Below are positions 12,901-23,588 of a stretch of DNA of 64,000 nt, piece by piece. Within the stretch, counting starts at the first letter, position 1. Each line of letters begins with the position of its first letter. Source of the stretch: Phialocephala subalpina (Eukaryota > Ascomycota > Leotiomycetes > Helotiales > Mollisiaceae); the NCBI GenBank assembly GCA_900073065.1, contig FJOG01000026.1, positions 170,720 to 234,719 on the forward strand, given 5' to 3'. Made by a program: the position numbers and the translations under genes. The notes under the pieces were generated by a model. That model was not told the origin of the DNA, searched no databases, and saw nothing but the letters and a program-made list of their open reading frames with translations.

Positions 12901-14229
12901 GCCTCCGAACTCAACATCACTATGGCAGGAAGGCGCGGTGTTCAAATCGTTCCTCTTGGTGCGAGATGGGAAATTTGCCGAGGAAGAAGTTACTCGCATC
13001 ATGTTAGAAGAGCCAGCGAAATTCCCAGGTTGCAGTGGCACTCGATGTCTGCAAGACAACATCACAGATATCAAAGCTCAAGTGGCTGCCAATCACTGCG
13101 GGATTCGGCTGATACATCAGCTCATTGCGGAGTACACTATGGATGTTGTTCAGGTAAGTTACTTGGAGATTAATTTGTTTCTTTTCACTAAGCTCAACAG
13201 TACTACATGAAAGCAATCCAAGACTCAGCAGAACTAGCAATCAAAACCCTCCTCAAAGAAGTAGCCTCAAGATCTCAACGCTCTATCCTCGAAGCAATAG
13301 ACCACATGGACGACGGAACCCCCATCTGCCTAAAAATCGTCATCAACGCCACCAACGGAACAGCGACCTTCGACTTCACCGGCACCGGCGACGAAGTATT
13401 CGGCAACTGGAACGCTCCCCTCGCAATCTGCCACTCTGCAGTAATCTACTCCCTCCGCTGCATGGTACAATCCGACATCCCTCTCAACCAAGGCTGCATC
13501 AACCCAATTACCATCATCGTTCCACCTGGCTCAATGCTCAACCCCTCCAATGAAGCTGCGGTGTGTGCTGGAAATGTGCTTACCTCCCAACGTCTTGTGG
13601 ATGTGATCTTCAAAGCGTTCGGCGCTTGTGCTGCAAGTCAGGGATGTATGAATAATTTCACTTTTGGCATTAATGGTGAAAATGGATTTGGATACTACGA
13701 GACCATCTGCGGAGGAAGTGGCGGTGGTCCAACATGGCGCGGTTCCTCAGGCGTCCACACCAACATGACCAACACCCGTATCAACGACCCAGAATCACTA
13801 GAACGTCAATACCCCGTTGTATTACGTCGATTCATCTTGCGTCCAGGCAGTGGTGGAGATGGAAAATTCCCAGGCGGCGATGGAGTGATCCGTGATGTCG
13901 AGTTCCGAATTCCGATGACAGCGTCGATTTTATCGGAACGGAGGACGTTCGCTCCCTATGGGATGGAAGGAGGAGAGGAGGGGAAGAGGGGGTTGAATCA
14001 GTGGATTAAAAAGAATGGACGGACGGTTAATATTGGGGGGAAGAATTCGGTGCAGGTTGAGGCAGGGGATCGGGTGGTGATTAATACGCCTGGTGGTGGT
14101 GGGTATGGGAAGAGGGAGGAGAAGGAGGTGGGTGGAGTGGTATCTTTGTTGCAGGAGGTGGGGAAGGCGTTTGTGCCGATTGCGAATGGTACTGTGGAGG
14201 CGATTAGGAGTATGGGCGAATCTTCATAG
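9926..14229 (+). CDS. 5-Oxoprolinase (ATP-hydrolysing), fused HyuA/HyuB hydantoinase family
   Basis: Nine exons (9926-9971, 10023-10300, 10351-10570, 10624-10960, 11010-11118, 11173-12667, 12719-12822, 12875-13153, 13201-14229) give 1298 residues, matching eukaryotic 5-oxoprolinase. The N-terminal ATPase motif DRGGTFTD is at 16-23 and the second actin-fold motif GGTSTD at about 331-336. The HyuB half starts near 737 ([12 protein letters not shown]) and ends with the Gly-rich TPGGGGYG. The enzyme opens the lactam of 5-oxo-L-proline to glutamate with ATP; relatives act on hydantoins or carboxylate ketones. The N-terminal text ([24 protein letters not shown]) is closest to true 5-oxoprolinases. 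The 51-base intron at 12668-12718 is a multiple of three and would read through, but removing it restores [13 protein letters not shown]. It shares a promoter region with the monooxygenase. Confidence 0.92.
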
Positions 14230-14655
14230 AGAGGGGTCTGGTAGTTTGAAATAGAGGGAGTTCTGGCAGAAGAAAGAAAGTCTGCTCATCCGACAGTTGC
14301 CCAGCGAGACCTCATATGGTGAGTGCCTGTGGGACATTTTCAACATTCTACTTCAGAATCAGACAATGATCTCTACCAAGGCCCATTGTGCGGAACTTGG
14401 ACCTGTGACCTCGCGAGACCCTCTGGGTCACTGAGTCGCGCTTTCCTTTCGAAGAGGGAATGTTAGAGTCCTTAATTCCAAGACAATTGGGATCCGACGA
14501 GGTCTAGAATCAATGATTCCCTTGAAAGCACATCAGACTCGAATCTTGAATTGTGTATTTCTTTGTGGGAGATATCCTGGTGATTGAATGTCCATCATCA
14601 AAACGCTAGTATCCTCGAATATACACCAAAACCCATTCAAATAGAGAAGAAACCT
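14230..14655. other. Convergent 3' intergenic region
   Basis: The 5-oxoprolinase gene (plus) and the permease gene (minus) end here tail to tail. The region should hold both polyadenylation signals. No coding frame or repeat is recognised. Confidence 0.45.
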
Positions 14656-16320
14656 CTAGAGCACATAGCGAAAATGAGGCTGCTCAAAATCAGTCAAATC
14701 CAAAAACTTATTCTGCTCATCTTCCTCCGTCAATTCCATAGTTCCAGACTCCGTTTGCATCTTATTCCTCCTCCGATTCTCCATAATATTGACAAGTCTC
14801 AGAGCAAGAAGCGTCAATGCTGAGCAACCATACATAATTGCAACGAGAGTCTTTCCAGTTGGGTAGTTTGGAGCCTCGTGAGATCTGAAAGTTTGAGGAC
14901 CAATCCAATTACCAGCCCCATAAGCAATGATCTGTAGTCCACTAACTGTCGCTTTCTTTGTGTAGCCAAGAGTGTTGTTCGATATTAGGACCATCACCAA
15001 TCCCCATGCTGCTCCGGAGACGGAGATCATGTAGTATCCGATGAGAAGAGCAGGTTTGGCAGTTGTTGTGATCATTAGGATGCCTCCGATCATGGGGAAT
15101 AAGATGGCGATGAAGGCTGGTCCCGTTCGGTCCATGTACTTGTCCGAAATCCAAGTGAAGAATAGCTTCCCTCCAAAATCAAAGACTCCGGACGGTGTGC
15201 CCAACAGAAGCGAATTTCGAGACCCGAAACCAAAGGAGCTGACAACCAGAGAGCCAAATGTCGTGATCCCTCCATTAGGGATGTTCATCAAAAGCGAAAA
15301 CAGAACGTAAAGATACGTTCTTGGGTCCTTGAAAGCCTCTCTGAATTGATCCCATTTCCAGACCCGGCTTCCAATACCCTGAAAGTTGTCCCGGATTCGC
15401 TCAACAGCAATTTGTCGCTCGCGGGGGCTCAAAAATTTGGCATTGGCTTGGTTGTCTGGCATGAAGAACAAGCAGTATATTCCCGTGGCGCATGTCAAAG
15501 GACCAAGGATGAGGAATAGAATCTTCCATGGTGCGAGATGGGAGCTTGTGATTGCTGAGAGTCCGTAGCCGATGACGCCCATAATTATGAGAGTGACGCC
15601 GTTGCAGGAAAGCCAGTAGCCCATTCTTCTAGCTTGTTCGTTTTGTTTGTACCACATCGAGGTGATCAAAACGAAGGCAGGCGTGACGGTCGCCTCAAAC
15701 AGTCCGAGGAAGAAGCGAACACTGAGGAGGCCTGCATAGTTTGAGGTTGCAGCGGTGCAAGTGAGGACGGCTCCCCAGAGAATGACATTGGCGGAATGTG
15801 ATTGCTGAGAGTCCGTAGCCGATGACGCCCATAATTATGAGAGTGACGCCGTTGCAGGAAAGCCAGTAGCCCATTCTTCTAGCTTGTTCGTTTTGTTTGT
15901 ACCACATCGAGGTGATCAAAACGAAGGCAGGCGTGACGGTCGCCTCAAACAGTCCGAGGAAGAAGCGAACACTGAGGAGGCCTGCATAGTTTGAGGTTGC
16001 AGCGGTGCAAGTGAGGACGGCTCCCCAGAGAATGACATTGGCGGAAGGAGAGGAAGAATGTGCCAGTCCTGAGAAATTGTAAATATCGTTTCAATACCCG
16101 GCTAGAGGTGCATGCTTACGATCTTCGACAAAACGCTCTTCCCTTCCTCTTCGGAATATTCGATCCTCTCGCCAGAGACCAGGGCAAAAGCTGGATCTGC
16201 AGCTTTGACATCGACCTTGGAGATCTCGCCTACTTCGAAGGCATCGGACGGAGCATCGACAGCTGGTGAAATCCCATCATGCTTGTCGGCCGGCATTGCA
16301 CTCTTCTCGTCGATTGACAT
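14656..16320 (-). pseudogene. Dal5-like (allantoate permease family) MFS transporter, rearranged
   Basis: A clean Dal5/anion:cation symporter C-terminus occupies 15796-14656: SVRFFLGLFEATVTPAF, the MWYKQNEQARRMGYW loop and about nine membrane segments. Exon 1 (16320-16120) encodes the hydrophilic N-tail, and exon 2 opens at 16068 with DWHILPLL. There the frame jumps straight into the segment that normally follows helix 2, so helices 1-2 (roughly 65-80 residues) are missing. The next 250 bp (16046-15797) are then repeated exactly (15796-15547); 250 is not a multiple of three, so the first copy runs into a stop. As written, no full transporter can be made. Either the gene is truly broken or the assembly is wrong here. 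Its role would be uptake of a small organic acid or ureide. The start at 16320 faces the oxygenase gene. Confidence 0.85.
15547..16046. repeat. Perfect 250-bp tandem direct duplication inside the permease gene
   Basis: Copy A is 15547-15796 and copy B is 15797-16046. I compared them base by base and found no difference. Each begins TGTGATTGCTGAGAG and ends GACATTGGCGGAA. The outer edge of copy B (16046/16047) is exactly the point where the sequence coding for transmembrane helices 1-2 is missing, so duplication and loss share one breakpoint. Confidence 0.95.
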
Positions 16321-16796
16321 GATGATTTGACAGACGGCAACTAGGGGAACCCTTCCACAAGATGTGAATGTGAACGAAAAGTTGGAGCTGGAACCAGAAA
16401 CGAGGATAGGTCGTCCATTTTGTAAACTTTCACAATCCAATCAACTGTAAACAACAAAGATAACGAATCTCCATTATCATGATGGTGGGAAGCACGGGAA
16501 GGAAGATGCTCGCAGTCTTCCCACAGAGAATTTGTGGTCTTGGCGTGTGGAGGTGTGGAAAGTGGGGAAGATTTGTGGCGCTCCACAAGCGCTCGGACGG
16601 GAAGTTTCTCGCCCCTTTCTAAGCATCGATGGAGCTCCACGCGGAACCTGCTCACAACTTTGTTGACTTGACGCAGGCTGCGATTACCATATCGACTTGA
16701 TATTTAGACTTTGAGATACTATGAAGCGCCACTATCAGCTTCAACACGTCATCTCAACGAAATCATACGCACAAGTCAGCTCTCCACATTTTGGAG
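16321..16796. promoter_or_regulatory. Divergent promoter of the permease and 2-oxoglutarate oxygenase genes
   Basis: This 476-bp region lies between head-to-head starts at 16320 (minus) and 16797 (plus). AGATAA at 16458-16463 and TTATCA (TGATAA on the other strand) at 16474-16479 are HGATAR matches only 16 bases apart, an arrangement liked by fungal GATA factors. Regulatory role is inferred. Confidence 0.5.
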
Positions 16797-18205
16797 ATGG
16801 CAGCCAGCCGTGTGCAAGTACCCAAATGGGTTCAGCCTCAGACATCAAAAGAGAAATGTGAGTTGCTTGCTCTTCCTCCTCAAAACTCATTGGTGTCAGT
16901 CTCTTCTCTAACTTTGTGATGCTCAGTGGACTACATTGAACTTGCGAACCTCGACCTTTCAAAGTTTGACGACCCCACCACTCGAAAAGAGCTTGCAAAA
17001 GAGTTCTTCACAGCTCTGACAACCACTGGGTTCTTCACGATCACAAATCATGGCATTTCGAAAGTGGACTGGGATCAGCAAATGGATCTCGCCCATGAGG
17101 TAATGACAATGTCACCCGAAGAAAAGAAACCATATGAAGGTGAACAATCTACCCCGCGCTTACTTGGGACTCATCTAAACCGACTCTAGTATCTTGCGAA
17201 GATGACAGCAAAGGCATCTACTGTGGTTTTAAAATAGCTGGAGGGCCTGGCTATCATAGAGCTGTAAGCCTGCAGCAGATCAACTCGGTCTCTAGTGACT
17301 GACCATTCAGGTCGACTGGTTCAATATGCTTCTAAACGACAAAGTTGCGGACCGCAAGGTACCTCCAGCGTTAGCACCGTACATGTCGGAAACTCGAAAG
17401 ATTATGCATCATGTTCGTGATTTTGTGCAGCACAAGCTTTTGATTTTGCTCGCCATGAGCCTCGAGCTGCCTGAAGAAGACGTGTTGGCAACACACAAGC
17501 GAGGGGAATGCTCGTCTGAATACTACAGATTCGTAAGTGGAGGTTTATCAAGCCTTATTGTAGATGCTGATAGTGTTTCAGAGCGGCTACTCTCCATTGA
17601 CAAAAGAAGAGAAAGTCAAGTCCCGTGGTCTTTTCATGCCGGGACATGCTGATTGGGGAACGTTCTCCATTCTGTTCTCACAGACAATCGCAGCGTTACA
17701 AGTCCTCGACTACGAAACAGGAACATTCAAATGGGTTGAGGTAAGCTCAAATCCTTCTTGTAAGAAAGAATCTCTGTCGCTACCATGAAAACAGCATGTC
17801 CCTTACGCCCTCATCGTCAACGTCGGTCAGGGCCTCGAACTTCTCACCGGCGGTCTCTACAAAGCCACAATCCACCGCGTCGTTACGCCTCCAAAAGACC
17901 AAGAACAAGAACTCCGCGTTGGTCTCTTCTACTTCTCGCGACCCAATGACGATTATATGATGCTGCCAATGGCTTCGTCTCCCGTGCTGAAGAGACTGGG
18001 TTTTGATAACCCGCTTGATCCCGAACATATATTCAACGCCACAGAGTTTCTGGAAGCAAAGAAGCATGGGTATATGAAGCCAGACTTTGATGTTGATAAG
18101 CCGAAGGATGCGACGCATGTGGATGATTTTAGGAGTGGTGATAGGTATGGAATAGCTAAGCCGCTCGTGTCGTATGGTCCTGGATCGGGAATCAAAGTGC
18201 AATAG
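16797..18205 (+). CDS. 2-Oxoglutarate/Fe(II)-dependent oxygenase, isopenicillin N synthase-like
   Basis: Six exons (16797-16857, 16927-17139, 17190-17263, 17311-17532, 17582-17740, 17795-18205) give 379 residues. The N-terminal DIOX_N region includes TTGFFTITNHGIS. The iron ligands are H212 and D214 in GHADWG and H270 in ATIHRVV; R284 in RVGLFYF is a likely 2-oxoglutarate ligand. Such soluble enzymes hydroxylate, desaturate or close rings on small molecules while converting 2-oxoglutarate to succinate and CO2. Length and motifs are complete. The gene is divergent from the permease and ends the metabolic run. Substrate unknown; it need not be biosynthetic, since similar enzymes act in catabolism of nitrogen heterocycles. 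Confidence 0.9.
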
Positions 18206-18459
18206 ATGTTATCTCAAAGCATAATGATCTTGCTGTGCCGTATGTCTCGATTTTAATGTCTGAGAATTGACTCTGTAGCATCGCCCCCGCGATTCAGTCT
18301 CGCGTCTTCCTCCCCGCCAACGCGCCGCTCCTCGCTTCGCTTCCATCTCGCGATAATGCAAGCGTAGTTCCCCACGTCACTCGCAAACATCTATATAGAT
18401 TTAAATAGCACTTTCTTTCCAACAACCGGCCAGCAGCGTGCTACTAAGCTTAGCAGTTC

Positions 18460-18760
18460 AGGTCACTGACCGGTTCGTTCGAGGAGCAATAGAGAAAATC
18501 GCCTGCCCCAAGCTCAAAAGCGAGAGCACACGCCAAGCCGAAAAAAATCCCAGTCGACGCCGAGGGATTTTCATAGACCCACCTCGATATTGAGGGTTTA
18601 TGTTTTTGTATTTTTTATAATCATAATCTAACAACCTTTTGTCGCGTCGGATTTTTTTCGTTGTTTTGACGAGCTTGTTCGCGCCCCTATGGCTTTAGAA
18701 GCGAGCCCCTAAGCTTAGCGAGCTTACATTGAACGAACCGCTCACTTCACTTTCAAATAG
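18460..18760. repeat. Fold-back (MITE-like) element, non-coding
   Basis: The arm CTGACCGGTTCGTTCGAGG (from 18465) returns inverted as CATTGAACGAACCGCTCAC (18728-18746), about 15 of 19 bases matching. A second, inner inverted pair is CCGAAAAAAATCC (18539-18551) and GGATTTTTTTCG (18648-18659). The centre is AT-rich (18590-18650). Nested inverted repeats over about 300 bp without an open frame fit a miniature inverted-repeat element, but I cannot confirm a target-site duplication or other copies. Confidence 0.4.
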
Positions 18761-19659
18761 TTCAAGCTCCGACAGTGAATTATTGAAGAAATACGTTACT
18801 AATTTGTTATTCCGGGGTTCAGCTTTCTAAATGTACAACACTTATTGTTTTCTGAAACTTTCTCGTCGACGAAGTACTCGGAAATGCGTGATAAAATGTA
18901 GCCTTGACCAACTTGCTGACTTCAGCGTATTTGACCCCACCATTGCACTCTGAATAATTCCACATTCAGCTATCGCATCGCAGAAAAATATGTATGAAGT
19001 CATTCTTCTGAACTGTTGTTGTCCAAAGGCGTAGCCCTTTTCAATTCAGAGCAAAACGCGATGTCGTTGCGAAACTGACATGAGGTACCAATGTCGAGGA
19101 CAGGTCCTTCTCTACGACTTAATTGCACATATAAATGTCTATGGTCATCTTAAGCCTTCTAGAAGAAGTTTCCCATACTTGCTGAGAGAATCTAGACCGA
19201 CTTTATTCCGCTGAAAAGTTTCAAGAAAAGCAAGAGCATCACCGTGGGGGTTGTAGTTCTGAATTCTTCGCCTACAGTACCTGCGCGCAACGATCAGAAC
19301 GCTACTCTCCTTTATCGCTAGCGGAAACTTGATGTTCCGGGCCGCGTCGCACCAGCACCTTCTCCAACCTCACATCTTTTGGCAACGATTCACATGAAGT
19401 TTGCCTTCCCGGAAAAGAAGCGCAAGAGGCCTAAAAACAACATGAATTTATGTCCGCAACATTCCGCCCTAGGCGAGCCGAAAAGGGGGATGACAAACAT
19501 TACCCTGCCACCTCCGTCGAGGATAATCAGAAGAGGCAGGCAGTTACTTGGTGGTGACTCCATCGCCCCGCAAGCCAGAAGGTTCAGTCCCCCAGCTCAA
19601 CATAATCCTCTCCCATCATCACTGGACAACAAAAACAAACAAACCACCTCTTCGGAACG
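18761..19659. other. Intergenic, nothing recognised
   Basis: AT-rich spacer between the fold-back element and the decayed F-box-like gene. Short frames on both strands show no motif and no convincing splice structure. Confidence 0.35.
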
Positions 19660-20930
19660 ATGATAGATCCTAATTGCTACCTCGAGAGTCTTTCGCCAGA
19701 ATTACTCCTTTCCATTTTAATTCACTTACTAGACCTTGAGTCGCTCGATAGCCTTCTCAGGGCATCACCGGCCGCATATCGCGTCTTTAACACTTAGAGT
19801 GCTACAGTTTTTAGGACAGTTTTATCGTCCGGCAGCACCCACATACATACTTGTGCTCTCATCCGCATTGCTGCTCTTATACGAGCCAACTCTTTGCCAC
19901 CTACTGTCCACGATCTGGTCAGCTTCAAAGACCTCGTCAGACACGAAACGTCGCCGCATCGTTGGAACCCGCCACGACGGGTCCACCCTCCCACGAGCTG
20001 GCCAGATATTTCAGCTACCATTATACGCGGGCTTCTCGCTACAAACCGAAAAGTTCAACGCTTTACCTTCGGCTGCCTCGAGTATTACTTAGATCGGTTT
20101 AGGCTTCTAAGGCCCTTCCATTCAGCTGGATTTTCATTCGACAGTATACACTATACCGAGGTTGCTGCCGATTTCATAGGACATGACAAGACAAGCCAGC
20201 CGATACCCTTTATTATTATCCCGTCCACGACATTGGCCCCTCTTCTTGGCTTGAGTAGCAACGTGTTCTTCGAGCCTTCTGGCGTATAGAGCTGTCTCGC
20301 GATCTTAACTCCGCAGTCGATGCCTCGCGCATTGTTTGGCCGGAAGAAGAAGGATGGGAAGGGGTGAACTGGATGAGCCCGGCAGAATTATGTGACGTGC
20401 CATCACATTTCTTCGGCGAAGCTGGTGGCGTTGTGTTGGAAAACAGCGAGATGATGGGCATCGAGACGATCCTCGAGCACGAGCTGCTAGAATCAGCGGT
20501 ACAATACACATAGGAGGCCAAAGAAATAATCAGCAAGTCAACTTACTAGCGGCTCAAGAAGGACTGGGCAGCTGGTTCTATGCCGACAAACCGGGGGGAC
20601 TAGGACACTTTGGATCTTACTTTTAGGTCCGACATGTGGTCATATTTCTACAATTTGACTGGTAATTGTTGGCTGCACGAGACTAGTTTTCTCTCACTAC
20701 TACAGCATGCTAAATTCGAACCCTGGCGCCGTTTTGGATTTGCGATTTGGAGTACTGCGCGAATGGCGGGGTATGGGCTTCTACTCGCTAGAGGAATGCA
20801 TCCGGTTGGTATGTATGTGCCATATTACGAGGCTTAGAGAAATCGTCTGACACAGGATGAGAGGGATACAGTGGACAAGGAAAACAAGAAAAGAGATGCG
20901 GAAGCTCTGGGCCTGTAGCCAATCAAGTAA
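19660..20930 (+). pseudogene. F-box-like gene, decayed
   Basis: The ATG at 19660 opens an F-box-like helix block (LESLSPELLLSIL, then RASPAAYRVF), cut by an in-frame TAG at 19795-19797. The same frame continues without another stop to 20289 with plausible coding text (ATNRKVQRFTFGCLEYYLDRF). Near 20270 the coding text moves to another frame (RAFWRIELSRDL, GVNWMSPAELCDVPSHFFGE) and stops at about 20512. Fragments that look coding (LREWRGMGFYSLEECIR) persist to about 20850. Lineage-expanded F-box-like proteins of this type are common in Leotiomycetes and other Pezizomycotina. One nonsense codon plus at least one frameshift argue for a pseudogene. Confidence 0.6.
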
Positions 20931-22388
20931 CATTACTCTTCTCAGAATTGATATTCAGGAAGACTACCCACTCAGTACATTTGCTCAGCACCAAGGCTTT
21001 CTTCCAGTGACCAAGTGGAGCTTGGGATGTCCTCTACAAGAAGGAAGTTTCTGGGCTTATTTCATGGACTGCGTCTGCAAATAGGGGTCACGTGGACATG
21101 GAACGCAACAGTTGGTCGATTGTCTGTAGATTGTAAGAATGTCTTGGAGCTCTCAGATCTCTAACGTTCAATCATAGGAAATCACTCGGTAGAAATGAAC
21201 AAAGTGTTGAAATGTGTAAGTCCTGAGAATTCCTCATGTGACTTCCCGGTATAGTCCAAACTGAAAGTCGGTGCCAAGAGGACACGACATTTCAAAGTGT
21301 TAAGGACAATGAATGAGACTGAAAAGTTGATCAGTAGAGTCAGCCTCGGATCCTGGGACATTGACAACTTGAACGAGCTTTCCTACATCCAAGGAGGCAC
21401 GCAGCAATAGGAAGAAGAGGTACGTTCACAGTTAAGCTCATCTTTTCTCATTGATGATTGAGCTAGCTGACTATATTGTTGTTAGAATTGCGAGACATAC
21501 AAGTGCATTGCCACCTTTCCAAACCATACGCGTTGGGCCTCACCATGGTTTATATTGCCCTTTCCAAGCCGACGCCGGGTGTTAATACTCATTGCCAAGA
21601 CGGGCTAGACCTTCGCTACAACTCAATTGCCCATATACTCCTTCTTCAACCTCACTTCAATCTTTTTGCGATGATTCGTCAGAAGGTGTGCCTTACCATT
21701 CGCGACATCCTCTCATTCTGTTCCGCTGTGCGAGTGCGTGGTGGTCTCACTCACCACGAAACACTTCGCAAGTTTGCCTGTCGCCGAAGTGGCCGTCGAA
21801 TCCCGAATCCCCAGTCCTCGGGACACTATGGCACTTCTGCGGCTTCTCCAGCCCCTTTTCCAAACACCAAGTGAGCCAAGGCTACTCTTACGGCGCAGCA
21901 CGGCTTTATATTTCCTTTCGACCTCGGCCTGCCCGAAAAGAAAGGCTTGATGCTTCAGCCTCCTTTTCAACGGTCCTGCACGTGACCCCTAATCCACTTT
22001 CGTCCACTCCACTGTCCGCGCGTTCATGCGAAAAAAAGGCTAGGAACAGCAGAAAATAGCACCACCCCATGGCGACGATGATGAACTATCTCCTTTTTGA
22101 CAGTTTGATCTCCCAAACTTTAATGCAGTTGTACTGACCAGTCCTATAGATGTGGTGGCTGAGAGCCTCACAGGCCCTCACTGCACCCAAACCGGTAAGT
22201 CATTTCCAGGGCATTCGCGTCACGAATCGCGTACACATGTCTGGATTTAATGGTGTTTTTCTCCTCTTCTGCTGTCGTCGTCGCATTCGTACATTCGTTT
22301 CGTCCGGTCTTGTTACGCGTTCAGGAATTCAAAAGTCATTGGCATTTCTATTTTGCGATCATCTTCTATTTACCAAGAACAACACAGC
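20931..22388. other. Intergenic, possible 5' UTR of the next gene
   Basis: About 1.45 kb without a supportable gene. Several overlapping frames around 21590-22060 lack conserved features. The last 200 bp probably form the 5' UTR of the Ser/Thr-rich membrane protein. Confidence 0.35.
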
Positions 22389-23588
22389 ATGAGTTCTCCC
22401 GGTGGAAGCAATCAGCAAGGCGGGGCTGGAAGTTCGAATGGAGGTTCAGGAGACCAAGGGAATCAGGGGAATCCTGCTCAAGCAACCACGACGACAACTT
22501 CCCAAGGACATGCGACATCAACTCAATCGCCATTCTCATCATCAACACAAACAAGCCCTTCAAACTCAACATCCACATCGTCTTCCTCCAGTTCGAACAA
22601 GACCGCAATCATCGGAGGGGTTGTAGGCGGAATCGCAGGGTTGCTTGTGTTGGCATTAATAGGGATATGGTTTCTGAATCGGAGGAAGAAGAGACAAATC
22701 GCCTTGAAGAACGGGACAGCACAGCCAGTCACCTATGCCGGTCTCAATTCCTCTTTCGGGGGAGTCCCATTCGGCCACAACCGGAACCAAAGTGCTCATG
22801 ACGGTCTAACACCAAGGCCGCTACTTGCTTCAAGTCCACACTCATCGCAACACCCAGACATCGAAATGAGAGGAGGCAACAGGAGTCCAGTAGAAAGCGA
22901 CATGTTCCTGCCAACATACGCCGAAAGTCAAGCTGCAATGTCTGTAAGAGGAACAAGCACAATTGGTCGATTAAACACTTCTCATAGCGGCACGCCATCC
23001 ACTAATGTGTCGCCATTGAGCACATCAGGCACACGCACTCTGCACAACATGACACCAGACCTGGACCTGCCTCCCATGCCACCACTACCCCAAACAGCCG
23101 CAGCTCGCGACACAATGGGCTTCCCAATCGACTCACCTGGCTTCCCCTCTCCAGGGTTTCCCTCACCCGGCTTAGCCTCGCCTAGTATGGCATCACCAGG
23201 CTTCGAAACCATTCACCTCCAACCCGAGATACCTCTTCCCATCATCTCACCCACACCCCGCCACCCCTTAGTGCACCAAGACTCCCTAGAGCGACAAGTC
23301 CGAGCCGGTATGATGCCAACCGATAGCCCCGAACTCTCGCACAACATCAATCCGAATCGATTACGAGTCCTGAGTCAGGAGATGCCGAGGGAGAGTCCGA
23401 TCTTGGGGTTGAATAGTGTGACGATACAACAACCGGCTGCAGCTGGACCGAGTACTTTAAATCCGAGTGTTGGGATTGATAGGCATGCTAGCCAGAGGAC
23501 GGTGAGCAGTATGAGTAGTATGCCGCCTGTGGTTAGTGATGCGGAGTTGGAGAATTTGGGTGTGGGGACGAGGCCGATGAAGAGGTAG
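22389..23588 (+). CDS. Ser/Thr-rich single-pass membrane protein (Mid2/WSC-like layout)
   Basis: One exon of 399 residues. Residues 1-71 are Gly/Gln/Ser/Thr-rich and should be O-glycosylated. Residues 73-96 form one Gly-rich membrane helix (GGVVGGIAGLLVLALIGIWF), followed by the stop-transfer cluster NRRKKR. The 300-residue cytosolic tail is Ser/Pro-rich and carries a short PGFPS repeat near 260. There is no N-terminal signal peptide, so the helix itself would act as signal anchor unless an upstream exon is missing; the ATG at 22389 is the first in frame. The layout resembles fungal cell-wall stress sensors, but no WSC or other cysteine domain is present. Function unknown. Confidence 0.7.
   Translation: MSSPGGSNQQGGAGSSNGGSGDQGNQGNPAQATTTTTSQGHATSTQSPFSSSTQTSPSNSTSTSSSSSSNKTAIIGGVVGGIAGLLVLALIGIWFLNRRKKRQIALKNGTAQPVTYAGLNSSFGGVPFGHNRNQSAHDGLTPRPLLASSPHSSQHPDIEMRGGNRSPVESDMFLPTYAESQAAMSVRGTSTIGRLNTSHSGTPSTNVSPLSTSGTRTLHNMTPDLDLPPMPPLPQTAAARDTMGFPIDSPGFPSPGFPSPGLASPSMASPGFETIHLQPEIPLPIISPTPRHPLVHQDSLERQVRAGMMPTDSPELSHNINPNRLRVLSQEMPRESPILGLNSVTIQQPAAAGPSTLNPSVGIDRHASQRTVSSMSSMPPVVSDAELENLGVGTRPMKR

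Noticed and set aside
948..18205. Naming the cluster as the nicotinate (hxn) cluster
   Set aside because: The xanthine-dehydrogenase-type enzyme, the cyclic imidase and the amidase of that pathway are absent, and the monooxygenase here is of Baeyer-Villiger type. Only the regulator layout and some families overlap.
18206..18500. tRNA gene suggested by GGTTCGTTCGAGG
   Set aside because: No A-box, acceptor stem or anticodon arm could be placed around it; the motif belongs to the inverted repeat arms.
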